A stretch of 42,565 nucleotides of DNA from Mycobacterium sp. (GTDB lineage Bacteria > Actinomycetota > Actinomycetes > RYN-182), in NCBI GenBank assembly GCA_025965515.1, contig JAOPWU010000076.1, positions 1-42,565 of the forward strand, in the 5' to 3' direction. The translations under genes were made by a program, and so were the position numbers. Below, piece after piece: positions 24,899 through 32,529 of this stretch; the first letter of the stretch is position 1; each line of letters starts with the position of its first letter. The notes below the pieces were generated by a model. It searched no databases, was not told the DNA's origin, and saw only the letters and a list, made by a program, of their open reading frames with translations.

Positions 24899-24914
24899 GT
24901 GTGGCCTGCCACAC
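24899..24914. promoter_or_regulatory. Perfect dyad GTGTGGC-CT-GCCACAC, candidate operator
   Basis: A 7-bp perfect inverted repeat with a 2-base centre lies in the 116-base gap between the divergent SRPBCC gene (start 24843) and the thioredoxin-NHL gene (start 24960). As it lies between two starts, an operator shared by both is more likely than a terminator. Confidence 0.4.
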
Positions 24915-24959
24915 AGCCCCCAACGGCGCGGAGGCCCCGTCCTGGCTGAGACTGGGGCG

Positions 24960-26416
24960 GTGACCGCCCCCCGCCCCCCGCTGCGCGCCGGTCCCCGGGT
25001 CCGTGCCCCGGAATTGGCCGCCGGCCGCTGGTTCAACACCGGGCAACCGCTGTCGCTCGCGGCGCTCCGCGGCCGGTGGGTGCTGCTCGACTTCTGGACG
25101 TCCGGGTGCGTCAACTGCCAGCACGTGGCTGCTGAGCTGCGGCCGCTGGAGCGCCGCTTCGGCCGGCCGGGGTCCGGCGACCTGGTCGTCATCGGCGTGC
25201 ACTCCCCGAAGTTCGCCTACGAGCGCATCGACGGGGCGGTCCGCACGGCCATCCGCCGGCTGGGCGTCGACCACCCCGTGCTCAGCGATCCGTCGCTGAC
25301 CAGCTGGCGGCAGTACGCGGTGAAGGCCTGGCCCACGCTGACGCTCGTCGATCCGGACGGCTACGTCGTGGTGCAGGTGGCGGGTGAGGGACACGTCGCG
25401 GGCCTCACAGCGCTGCTGGAGCAGCTGCGGGCGGAGCGGCCGACCGGCGACGTGGCGCCGCCGCCGCCCGCAGCGGGCGAGCTCGGAACCGAGGCCCGGG
25501 GCGCGCGCTGGTGGACGGGCTGCCGGTGCCGCACGGTGTGGCGGTCGCCGGGGACCGACTGCTCGTCACCACGGGCGACGGCCTGGTCGTGCGGGAGCCG
25601 GACGGCCGCAGCCACCTGGTCGCCTCGCCGCTCTTCGGCCGCCCCACCGGCGTGACGGTGTTGTCGGCGGACGGTGCCCGCGCGTGGGGGTCGCCGGCGG
25701 TCGTGACCGACGAGGCGACGCACCGGATCCTCGGCGTCGACCCCACGACCGGGGACGTCCGGTCACTCGCCGGCACCGGCGCGCAGGCAGCCGCGCCGGC
25801 GCCGCTGACCCGCCGACCCGCAGGCGCAGCCGACCTGTCCAGCCCCGCGGCGACGGCCGAACGGGGGGCGGTGCTCTGGTGCGCCATGGCCGGCCTGCAC
25901 CAGCTCTGGCGGCTCGACCCGCCGACGGCCACCGGTCCGGCCACCACGCAGGTGATGGCGGGCGCCGAGCTGGCCGAGGGACTGCGGGACGGCCCGGCCA
26001 CCACCGCCTTCCTCGCGCAGCCGTCGGCGCTGGCCGCCGATCCGGCGCGGGGCCGGCTGTGGTTCGTGGACGCCGAGAGCTCCGCGCTGCGCTGGCTGGA
26101 GGTCGACGTCGACGCGACTGCCGGGCAGGTGTGGACGGCCGTCGGCGAGGGGCTCTTCGACTTCGGGCACTCCGACGGCCCCGCGCGCGTCGCGCGGCTG
26201 CAGCACCCGCTGGGGCTGGCGCTGCTGCGTGACGGCTCTCTGGCCGTCGCGGACAGCTACAACGGCGCCGTGCGGCGGTTCGACCCGGACACCGGGGAGT
26301 TGACCACCCTGGCGCGGGGCCTGGCGGAGCCGACGGGCGTGTGCCTGCTGCCGGACGGCGGCCTCGCGGTCGTCGAGGCTTCCGCGGGGCGGGTGGTCGA
26401 GCTACCTCAGCGGTAG
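24960..26416 (+). pseudogene. Thioredoxin-like/NHL-repeat protein, frameshifted
   Basis: Homologues are single proteins with an N-terminal thioredoxin-like domain and C-terminal NHL beta-propeller repeats. Here the thioredoxin half (GTG 24960, frame to 25655) has LLDFWTSGCVNCQHV with an intact CxxC, then VIGVHSPKF, AWPTLTLVDPDGY. The propeller half continues in another frame (from about 25500 to 26416) with repeats such as GLRDGPATTAFLAQPSAL and HPLGLALLRDGSLAVADSYNGAVRRF. The break is at a GCGCGCGC run (25501-25508). Removing one GC pair joins GTEARGA to LVDGLPVPHG in frame. A GTG at 25511 might start a separate propeller protein but has no ribosome site. It is a real mutation, an assembly error or frameshifting. 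Confidence 0.75.
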
Positions 26417-26715
26417 TCGTCCCGGATGATCTGCGTGCGCTCGGTCGCCGGCGGGCGGTAGGCCGCCGGGTCCTCGTAGGTCTCGGGGCGGGCGCCGTAG
26501 TCGTAGCCGCCCCGCTCGACCTGCGTGGTCCGGGTCTGCGTCAGCGGCCGGCGCCGGTTGATCTCGAAGCCCAGCGCCACCAGGAAGCCGACCATCCCCA
26601 CGATGAGCAGGATCTCCCCGACCACGTTGACGTCGATCGTGCCGTTGGTGCTGGTCACGGCGAACTCGAGTACCGCGCCGATGGCGACGGCGATCAGTGC
26701 GACGGCGATACCCAT
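26407..26715 (-). CDS. Small two-helix membrane protein (DUF6458-like)
   Basis: A 102-residue protein with two membrane helices (about residues 2-20 and 30-50) separated by a short loop (TSTNGTIDVNVVG). This is the layout of actinobacterial DUF6458 proteins, which typically begin with MGI. The cytosolic tail is rich in Arg, Tyr and Pro and may be regulatory. ATG at 26715 has a purine-rich GGGAAG site about 8-10 bases upstream. The function is unknown. Its 3' end overlaps the end of the convergent NHL gene by 10 bases. Confidence 0.8.
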   Translation of the reverse strand: MGIAVALIAVAIGAVLEFAVTSTNGTIDVNVVGEILLIVGMVGFLVALGFEINRRRPLTQTRTTQVERGGYDYGARPETYEDPAAYRPPATERTQIIRDDYR

Positions 26716-26831
26716 AGGGGGTCTCTTCCCTTCCGACTGCCGCTCATGCTCCGGCGGTGTCCCGGCAGGATAGCGCCGGGCCCTGTGCCGGTCCGCCGCA
26801 CCCGCAGGGATCCCGCCGGGAGGCCGACGCA

Positions 26832-26864
26832 CGCGAGGCCGGCCCCGACGGGACCGGCCTCGCG
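26832..26864 (-). terminator. Strong hairpin terminating the fadE5 transcript
   Basis: CGCGAGGCCGG (26832-26842) pairs perfectly with CCGGCCTCGCG (26854-26864). Three more pairs after one mismatch close a 3-base loop. It begins 30 bases past the fadE5 stop. No T-run follows. Confidence 0.65.
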
Positions 26865-26893
26865 CTGGCGGCGGGGCGCAGCCCGCCGGGGAC

Positions 26894-28735
26894 TCAGAAG
26901 GACTCGACCGGGACGTCCATGAGGTCGAGGTCGGTGGCCTCCACCACGGCCCGTCGGGCGGTCAGCTCGGGGAGGACGTTGCGGGCGAACCACCGGGCGC
27001 TGGCGACCTTGCCGGTGTAGAACGCCACGTCGCGGCCGGCCGCGCCGGGCAGCGCCGCGAGCGCCACCTCGGCCTGGCGGAGCAGCAGCCAGCCGACGAC
27101 CAGGTCGCCGACGCCCATGAGCAGCCGCGTCGTGTTGAGGCCGACCTTGTACAGGTTGCGGACGTCCTCCATGGCCGAGGTGAGGTCGTTGACCATCCCC
27201 GTGACCATGGCCTGCACGTCCTCGAGCGCGGTGCCGAGCAGCGCCCGCTCCCTGGCCAGGTTGTCCTGACCGCCGGCGCCCTTCACCGTCTCGGTGATCT
27301 GGCCGAACAGGTGCTGCAGCGCCTCGCCCTTGTCCCGGACGATCTTCCGGAAGAAGAAGTCCTGGCCCTGGATCGCCGTGGTGCCCTCGTACAGGGTGTC
27401 GATCTTGGCGTCGCGGATGTACTGCTCGATCGGGTAGTCCTGCAGGAAGCCGGACCCACCGAACAGCTGCAGCGAGCTGGCGAGCAGCTCGTAGCTCTTC
27501 TCGGAGCCGACGCCCTTCACGAGCGGCAGCAGCAGGTCGTTGACCCTGATCGCCAGCTCGTCGCGCTCACCCGCGGCCTCGGCCAGGCTGACGGCGTCCT
27601 GCTGGCGGGCGGTGAGCGCGATGAGCGCCCGCATGCCCTCGGCGTACGACTTCTGCAGCATGAGCAGCCGGCGGACGTCCGGGTGGGCGATGATCTCGAC
27701 GCGCGGCGCGGTCTTGTCGGTCATCTGGGTGAGGTCCGCGCCCTGCTTGCGGGTCTTCGCGAAGTCGAGCGCGTTGAGGTAGCCGGTCGACAGGGTCGCG
27801 ATGGCCTTGGTGCCGACCATCATGCGGGCGTTCTCGATGACCTGGAACATCTGGGCGATGCCGTTGTGGACCTCGCCGACCAGGTAGCCGACGGCGGGCT
27901 CGCGCTCGCCGAAGGTGACCTCGCAGGTGGCGCTGACCTTGAGGCCCATCTTCTTCTCGACGTTGGTGACGTAGACGCCGTTGCGATCGCCGAGCTCCCC
28001 GGTCTCCCAGTTCGTCACGTGGAACTTGGGGACGATGAACAGCGACAGGCCCTTGGTGCCGGGCCCGCCGGCGCCGGGAACGCCCTCGGGGCGGGCCAGC
28101 ACGAGGTGGACGATGTTCTCGGGAACGTCCCAGTCGCCGGACGTGATGAAGCGCTTCACGCCCTCGATGTGCCAGGAACCGTCGGCCTGCTGAAGCGCCT
28201 TGGTGCGGCCCGCGCCGACGTCCGAGCCGGCGTCCGGCTCGGTCAGCACCATCGTGGAGCCCCAGGCCTTGTCGACCATGGTCTGGGCGAAGACCTTCTG
28301 CTCGGGCGTGCCGAGGCGGTCGATGATCGCGGCGAAGCCGGGCCCGGCCATGTACATGAAGACGGCCGGGTTGGCGCCCAGGATCATCTCGGCGATGGCC
28401 CACCGCAGCGAGGGGCTCGCGCCCAGGCCGCCCATGTGGTCGGGCAGCTCCATGCGCCACCACTCGCCGTCGTACAGCGCCTGGTAGCTCTTCTTGAAGG
28501 ACTCCGGCAGCGTCACGCTGTAGGTCGTCGGGTCGTAGACCGGCGGGTTGCGGTCGGCGTCCGCGAACGACTCCGCGAGCGGGCCGGTTGCGAGCTCGTC
28601 GACGGCCTTGAGCACGTCGCGGGCCGACTCGGCGTCGAGCTGCTCGAACGGTCCGGTGCCCATGGCCCCGGCCGCGCCGAAGACCTCGAACAGGTTGAAC
28701 TCGATGTCGCGGAGGTTGCTCTTGTAGTGACCCAT
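26894..28735 (-). CDS. fadE5: FadE5-type acyl-CoA dehydrogenase
   Basis: A 613-residue flavoprotein doing the first, FAD-dependent step of fatty-acid beta-oxidation (or a related acyl-CoA). The length and the N-terminus [20 protein letters not shown] match mycobacterial FadE5 (Rv0244c, about 611 residues), larger than the usual 380-residue ACADs because of an extra C-terminal domain. The FAD/substrate segment [20 protein letters not shown] and the C-terminal [20 protein letters not shown] are clear. TGGAG lies about 9 bases before ATG 28735. It is not beside fadA or fadB here. Two TTACT-type operator boxes lie 65-100 bases upstream. Confidence 0.92.
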   Translation of the reverse strand: MGHYKSNLRDIEFNLFEVFGAAGAMGTGPFEQLDAESARDVLKAVDELATGPLAESFADADRNPPVYDPTTYSVTLPESFKKSYQALYDGEWWRMELPDHMGGLGASPSLRWAIAEMILGANPAVFMYMAGPGFAAIIDRLGTPEQKVFAQTMVDKAWGSTMVLTEPDAGSDVGAGRTKALQQADGSWHIEGVKRFITSGDWDVPENIVHLVLARPEGVPGAGGPGTKGLSLFIVPKFHVTNWETGELGDRNGVYVTNVEKKMGLKVSATCEVTFGEREPAVGYLVGEVHNGIAQMFQVIENARMMVGTKAIATLSTGYLNALDFAKTRKQGADLTQMTDKTAPRVEIIAHPDVRRLLMLQKSYAEGMRALIALTARQQDAVSLAEAAGERDELAIRVNDLLLPLVKGVGSEKSYELLASSLQLFGGSGFLQDYPIEQYIRDAKIDTLYEGTTAIQGQDFFFRKIVRDKGEALQHLFGQITETVKGAGGQDNLARERALLGTALEDVQAMVTGMVNDLTSAMEDVRNLYKVGLNTTRLLMGVGDLVVGWLLLRQAEVALAALPGAAGRDVAFYTGKVASARWFARNVLPELTARRAVVEATDLDLMDVPVESF

Positions 28736-28799
28736 GACGGCCGACTCCAGCGGATGGGCGGGGCCGCGGACGGCCCGAGACAGGGACTCCCGACCTAAG

Positions 28800-28836
28800 T
28801 TACTGGCCGGTAGCTTCGTATGTTACTCGCCAGTAC
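28800..28836 (-). promoter_or_regulatory. Paired TTACT(S)G-type operator boxes upstream of fadE5
   Basis: Two imperfect palindromes, TTACTGGCCGGTAG (28800-28813) and TTACTCGCCAGTAC (28823-28836), recur 23 bp apart and fit the consensus TTACTSGCSAGTAA. They lie 65-100 bases before the fadE5 start. On the minus strand TAACTT (28797-28802) is a possible -10 overlapping the proximal box. This fits binding by a TetR-family fatty-acid repressor, which is inference. Confidence 0.6.
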
Positions 28837-28870
28837 TGGTTGCGGTCGAGGTCCCCGTTCGAGTGGATCG

Positions 28871-30247
28871 TCAGTCGCCGCCCTTGTGGCCGTGTCCCTT
28901 TCCGGTGCTGCCGCCGGTCCAGCCCTTCCCGACACTCGGGACCGTCGCGGGGGCCGCCGGCGCGGGTGCCACGGCCGCGGGGGCCGGTGCGCTGGTCGGG
29001 ACCACCGCGACGGGCACCGCCGCGACCGGCGGCTGGACCGGCACGGTGCTGGCCGCCGGCGTGACCGCGCCGGTCGCCGGGACGGCGGCCGGCGTCCCGG
29101 CTCCGCCGGTGGCTGCGCCACCGCCGCTGCCGCCCCCGAAGACCAGCCCCACGAGCCCGGCGGCCAGCCCGGCGCCGACCAGGGCCACCGGCACGGCCGA
29201 ACGGCGCCGGACCCAGCCGCCGGCCAGGAGACCACCCCTGGGCCGCGGCAGAAGGGTCGTAACGGCCGCGGCGGCGTCGGCCGGGGGTGCTGCGGCCGCG
29301 GCGCCCACGAGCAACGGCACCGTGGTGGCCGCTGCGTCCGGCAGCGTCGCGAGCCGCGCGGCGGCCGTGGCTGCCGAGGGGCGGGCTGCCGGATCACCCG
29401 CCAGCAGGTCCGCGAGCAGGCTCCGCCACGGCGCCGGCAGCGTGACCGGGAGCACCGGCGCCCGGTGCAGCCGCGCCAGGGCCGCCTCCAGCGCCGGGCC
29501 GGGGTACTCCCGGTGTCCGGTGAGCGCCTCCAGCAGCACCAGGCCGAGCGCGTACACGTCCGCCGTGCCCGTGACCTGCTCGCCGCGGACCTGCTCGGGG
29601 GCGAGGTACCCGGCCGTGCCCACGGTGAGGGCGGGGGCGGTGAGCCCGGCCTGCTCCTCGTCGCGGGCGACGCCGAAGTCGGCCAGCAACCAGGTGCCGT
29701 CCGGGGTCGAGAGCACGTTCGCCGGCTTCACGTCGCGGTGCACGACCCCGCGCGCGTGGACGTAGGCGAGCGCCGCGGCGACGGCCTGCCCGATCCGCCG
29801 GACCTGGTCGGCCGGCAGCGGACCCTCGGCGAGCACGGCCGCGAGCGTCGGGCCCTCGCAGAGCTCCAGCACCAGGTACGGCTGCCCGGCGTCCACGCCC
29901 GCGTCGTAGACGGTGACGAGATGGGGGTGGTTGAACGACGCCAGCAGGCGCGTCTCCGCGTCGTGGCGCTCCCGGGCGTCCGGCACCGACGCGGTGGTGC
30001 GCAGCAGCTTCAGCGCCACCCGGCGGCCCAGCACGTCGTCGGTGGCCTCGAAGACGTCCGCGGCCCCGCCGGACCCGAGCCGTCGGCCGAGGCCGTAGCG
30101 GTCGGCGACCCGGCGCGGGGGCGTCGCGTCGAGCGCAGCCGTGGGGTCGACGCCGGTGGTCGCCGGGCCGGGCCAGGCGGCGGTCGCCCCGTCGGCGCCG
30201 GGTGGCGGGCCGTCGGCGGCGAAGGAAGAGGTGCGGTCACTACTCAC
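28871..30247 (-). CDS. Membrane-anchored serine/threonine protein kinase
   Basis: A 458-residue Hanks-type kinase. The catalytic domain (about residues 50-310) has the Gly-rich loop GSGGAADVFEA, Lys80 in VALKLL, the catalytic HRDVKPAN (170-177, Asp172), the metal-binding DFG (from 190) and an APEQVRGE segment, all intact. A single membrane helix (VPVALVGAGLAAGLVGLVF) follows at about 345-368. The outer tail is a low-complexity Ala/Pro/Val stretch ending in KGHGHKGGD, with no PASTA repeats. GTG at 30247 has AAGGGG upstream. The small HATPase gene lies 44 bases upstream on the same strand, so both may be co-transcribed. Confidence 0.93.
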   Translation of the reverse strand: MSSDRTSSFAADGPPPGADGATAAWPGPATTGVDPTAALDATPPRRVADRYGLGRRLGSGGAADVFEATDDVLGRRVALKLLRTTASVPDARERHDAETRLLASFNHPHLVTVYDAGVDAGQPYLVLELCEGPTLAAVLAEGPLPADQVRRIGQAVAAALAYVHARGVVHRDVKPANVLSTPDGTWLLADFGVARDEEQAGLTAPALTVGTAGYLAPEQVRGEQVTGTADVYALGLVLLEALTGHREYPGPALEAALARLHRAPVLPVTLPAPWRSLLADLLAGDPAARPSAATAAARLATLPDAAATTVPLLVGAAAAAPPADAAAAVTTLLPRPRGGLLAGGWVRRRSAVPVALVGAGLAAGLVGLVFGGGSGGGAATGGAGTPAAVPATGAVTPAASTVPVQPPVAAVPVAVVPTSAPAPAAVAPAPAAPATVPSVGKGWTGGSTGKGHGHKGGD

Positions 30248-30291
30248 AGTGACCCCTTACCCACAGGACGAGCGGGACAGGCCTGGCAGAT

Positions 30292-30678
30292 TCACGTGGC
30301 CACCTCGAACCAGACGACCTTGCCGAGGCTCTCCTCCCGGACGCCCCACCGGGTGGCGAGCCCGTCGAGGATGCGCAGGCCCCGGCCGTCGAGGGCGTCG
30401 CGGTCCAGGTTCTGCAGCCGCGGGTGCCGCGAGTTGTCGTCGCCGACCTCCACCAGCACCGCGCGGGGCGTCACGGTGACGGCCAGGCGCGCGTCGCTGC
30501 GGCCGTGGGTGACCGCGTTGGTGACGAGCTCACTGGTGAGGAGCACCGCGACGTCCGTCGCCTCGGACCCGACGTCATGGCCCTTGCACTGCGCCGCCAC
30601 GAAGCGGCGCGCCTTGCGGACCGCGGCGGGCTCGGGGGCCAGCGTGAGGAACTGGCGGTCGCGGAGGGCGCCGCTCAT
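30292..30678 (-). CDS. Small HATPase anti-sigma-like protein (RsbW family)
   Basis: A 128-residue GHKL/HATPase_c_2 domain protein without other domains. The N box is VAVLLTSELVTNAVTHG. A VGDDNSRHPRL segment and GRGLRILDGLA follow, and it ends GKVVWFEV. Such proteins are anti-sigma or switch kinases, or regulators acting with STAS-domain anti-antagonists and PP2C phosphatases. ATG 30678 gives the conserved start; a longer frame continues into the neighbouring island and is not used. Partner proteins are not adjacent, but a related HATPase domain is fused to the PP2C protein at 35039-37777. Confidence 0.85.
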   Translation of the reverse strand: MSGALRDRQFLTLAPEPAAVRKARRFVAAQCKGHDVGSEATDVAVLLTSELVTNAVTHGRSDARLAVTVTPRAVLVEVGDDNSRHPRLQNLDRDALDGRGLRILDGLATRWGVREESLGKVVWFEVAT

Positions 30679-30752
30679 CCGGCGGCGCAGGGGCGGAACC
30701 CGGGCACCGCGGCGCTGCGTAGCTGGGAGGGCACGCGCAACTGATGCCCGAA

Positions 30753-30790
30753 CGCCGGGGTTCGATACCTCTCCCGGCGGGATTCGGACC
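30753..30790. other. tRNA T-arm-like remnants at the edge of a low-GC patch
   Basis: GGTTCGATACC (30759-30769) on the plus strand matches the T-arm consensus GGTTCGANNCC. GGTCCGAATCC (minus strand, 30780-30790) is a one-base variant. A 7-bp perfect inverted repeat CGCCGGG/CCCGGCG (30753-30759, 30773-30779) surrounds the first. No acceptor stem or anticodon arm folds around them, so this is not a working tRNA. Confidence 0.35.
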
Positions 30791-30892
30791 TCCGGCGCAG
30801 GGTGCGGGCTGCTCGGAACGCCCCTCCCCGGACCGGTTGCGCGACTACAACGCGTCGGCCGGGGTGACCCCGGCGCGCGAGATCCGGCGCTA

Positions 30893-31462
30893 TCAGAGCG
30901 TCTGGTCGGACTGCTTGCGGACGCGGAAGCGGAGGATGGTGGCGTTGCCCGACTGCGTGCTGCTGATTGCTTCCAGGTCTGTCCTCGCAAGACCCGGGGA
31001 CGAGAAGCGGATGCCGTCGCCGAGCAGAACCGGCAGTACATACACCAAGATCTCGTCGACGAGCCCCCGCTGCAGGCACTGGCCGGCCACGTCGGCGCCG
31101 AGGATCTCGAGGTTCTTGCCGTCGGCCGCGTCCAGTGCCGTGGCGACCGCTTCGCCGATGTCGCCGGTGAGGATCGTGACATTCGGGTTCGGCGGCTCCA
31201 GCGGCCTATGGGTGAGGAGGAACATGGGTCCGGAGAAGGGGTAGTCGACGCTGCCCGGCTTCTCGGCCTCCATCCGGTCGCCTACCTCCCACGTTCGCCG
31301 GCCGACGAGCATGGCGCCGGTGGCCGCTGCGATCTCCGCGAAATCGTCCGGTGCCACGAAGTCGGCGAGAGCGCGACCATTCCCCCAGTCCATCGAATGG
31401 CCGGGACCGGCGATGAAGCCGTCAAGCGACATACACCGGTTCACGACAACCTTGCCGCTCAT
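30893..31462 (-). CDS. Dihydrofolate-reductase-like (RibD C-terminal domain) protein
   Basis: A 189-residue protein of the RibD_C/DHFR-like family that binds NADPH. The start VVVNRCMSLDGFIAGPGHSMD (read as two adjoining stretches) is typical, followed by GAMLVGRRTWEVGDRM, MFLLTHRP, the LEILGADVAGQCLQRGLVDEI region and VLLGDGIRFF-like end. Such proteins are often called dihydrofolate reductase family proteins; the substrate is unknown. Its codons and base composition are visibly less GC-rich than the neighbours (more A/T at third positions), consistent with recent acquisition. It flanks the non-coding patch with a palindrome. Confidence 0.85.
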   Translation of the reverse strand: MSGKVVVNRCMSLDGFIAGPGHSMDWGNGRALADFVAPDDFAEIAAATGAMLVGRRTWEVGDRMEAEKPGSVDYPFSGPMFLLTHRPLEPPNPNVTILTGDIGEAVATALDAADGKNLEILGADVAGQCLQRGLVDEILVYVLPVLLGDGIRFSSPGLARTDLEAISSTQSGNATILRFRVRKQSDQTL

Positions 31463-31545
31463 TTCACGACCGCCATCCCCGGGTCATCACCGCACGTCTG
31501 ACCTTTCCCGAGCGGACGCCTGCGAGACCCTAGCTGTCGTAGGTC

Positions 31546-31555
31546 ATGACGTCAT
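31546..31555. promoter_or_regulatory. Palindrome ATGACGTCAT between divergent genes
   Basis: A perfect 10-bp palindrome in the 126-base gap between the DHFR-like gene (start 31462, minus) and the small frame at 31589 (plus). It overlaps the first base of a TTGACA at 31555-31560. It could be an operator. Confidence 0.35.
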
Positions 31556-31581
31556 TGACACCGCAGAACCGCCACTAGCCT
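31555..31581 (+). promoter_or_regulatory. Candidate leaderless promoter
   Basis: TTGACA (31555-31560), a 15-base spacer and TAGCCT (31576-31581, TANNNT) are followed 7 bases later by ATG 31589. The ATG would coincide with the predicted transcript start, the leaderless arrangement common in actinomycetes. The spacer is shorter than usual. Confidence 0.3.
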
Positions 31582-31588
31582 CCTCCCG

Positions 31589-31753
31589 ATGAGCCTCACC
31601 TTCGTCATGGTCGGCTCGAACGACGTCTGCGAACGGACGACTCGCGCAACGAGGTCCACATCGTTTCGTGCAGCGACTACTGCAGGTGCACGACGTGTAG
31701 GAGCCACTATTAGCGCCCGTCGCGTCAGCAACGTCCTGACACAGGACACCTAG
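31589..31753 (+). pseudogene. Degenerate VOC-protein fragment (54 codons)
   Basis: The frame starts MSLTFVMVGSND, which closely resembles the first strand of VOC/glyoxalase-family proteins, then loses all similarity (VCERTTRATRSTS and on) before a stop at 31751. No ribosome site is visible, but a leaderless promoter precedes it. It is best read as the decayed start of a glyoxalase-like gene in the low-GC patch; a small new protein cannot be excluded. From 31754 to 31931 I see no gene. Confidence 0.4.
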
Positions 31754-31931
31754 CGCGCGGTGTCACGGTTCAGATCGTTCCGCCGATCGGGGCAGTCGGG
31801 AAGTGCCGCTCCAGCACGTCCACGCGTGACAACCCGGCCGAGCAGTAGCGACAGGTACAACATCCGCATCTCGGCATGACAGCGCACCCGGCTCCCAGGG
31901 CCGGAGGCGCCAGGAAATGGGACGCACCCGG

Positions 31932-32405
31932 TTAGAGCGCGGTCAGCGTCGCCGTCAGCGAGCGGAGGACGACGTTGAGGTCCTGCCGGGCCTCGTCGGT
32001 CATGCCGGTCGCGTCGCAGATGACCGGCGGCACGTCCAGCGCCCGCTCGCGGAGCGCCAGGCCCGCGTCGGTGGGGCGGATCTCGACGGTGCGCTCGTCG
32101 ATCTGGCTGCGGGCCCGCGTCACCAACCCGGCGGCCTCCATCCGGGTCAGCAGGGGCGAGAGCGTCCCGGAGTCCAGCAGCAGCCGGCGCCCCAGCTGCC
32201 CCACCGTCATGGGCGACTCCTCCCACAGCAGGAGCATCACGAGCCACTGCGGGAAGGTGAGACCCAGCTCGTCGAGCAGCGGCCGGTAGCGGGCGGTCAG
32301 GGCCCGCGACGCGGCGTACAGCGCGAAACAGAGCTGGTCGTCGAACGCCAGGCTCGGGGCTGAGCCAGGAGCCGGGGCTTCGGAGGCGAACGCCGGAGAC
32401 GTCAT
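31932..32405 (-). CDS. MarR-family regulator, OhrR-like
   Basis: A 157-residue winged-helix regulator. The segment FDDQLCFALYAASRAL contains Cys26, matching the peroxide-sensing cysteine of OhrR (LDNQLCFALYA in relatives), so it should release DNA when organic hydroperoxides oxidise that Cys. The DNA-binding part shows LTFPQWLVMLLLWE, then LGRRLLLDSGTLSPLLTRMEAAGLVTR. ATG at 32405 is chosen over a longer frame that begins in the neighbouring gene. Unusually, no ohr peroxidase lies beside it: its neighbours are the island and a DUF475 gene. Confidence 0.85.
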   Translation of the reverse strand: MTSPAFASEAPAPGSAPSLAFDDQLCFALYAASRALTARYRPLLDELGLTFPQWLVMLLLWEESPMTVGQLGRRLLLDSGTLSPLLTRMEAAGLVTRARSQIDERTVEIRPTDAGLALRERALDVPPVICDATGMTDEARQDLNVVLRSLTATLTAL

Positions 32406-32529
32406 GCGTCCACGGTAGGCCACCCGCTGATCGGCGTGCTCTAACCCCTGGGGAGGGCACTGTCCAGTCCAAACCAGCGGATCACTGTCGGCCCTCAGCC
32501 GGTGACCCCCGCCGCGGCCCCGCACACGG

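Noticed and set aside
25511-26416. A separate NHL-repeat gene starting at GTG 25511
   Set aside because: No ribosome site lies before it, and the family joins this part to the thioredoxin domain; a frameshift explains it better.
30722-30780. A complete tRNA gene, possibly tRNA-Sec
   Set aside because: Only a T-arm-like motif is present. No 7-8 bp acceptor stem, no anticodon stem, and no TCA anticodon.
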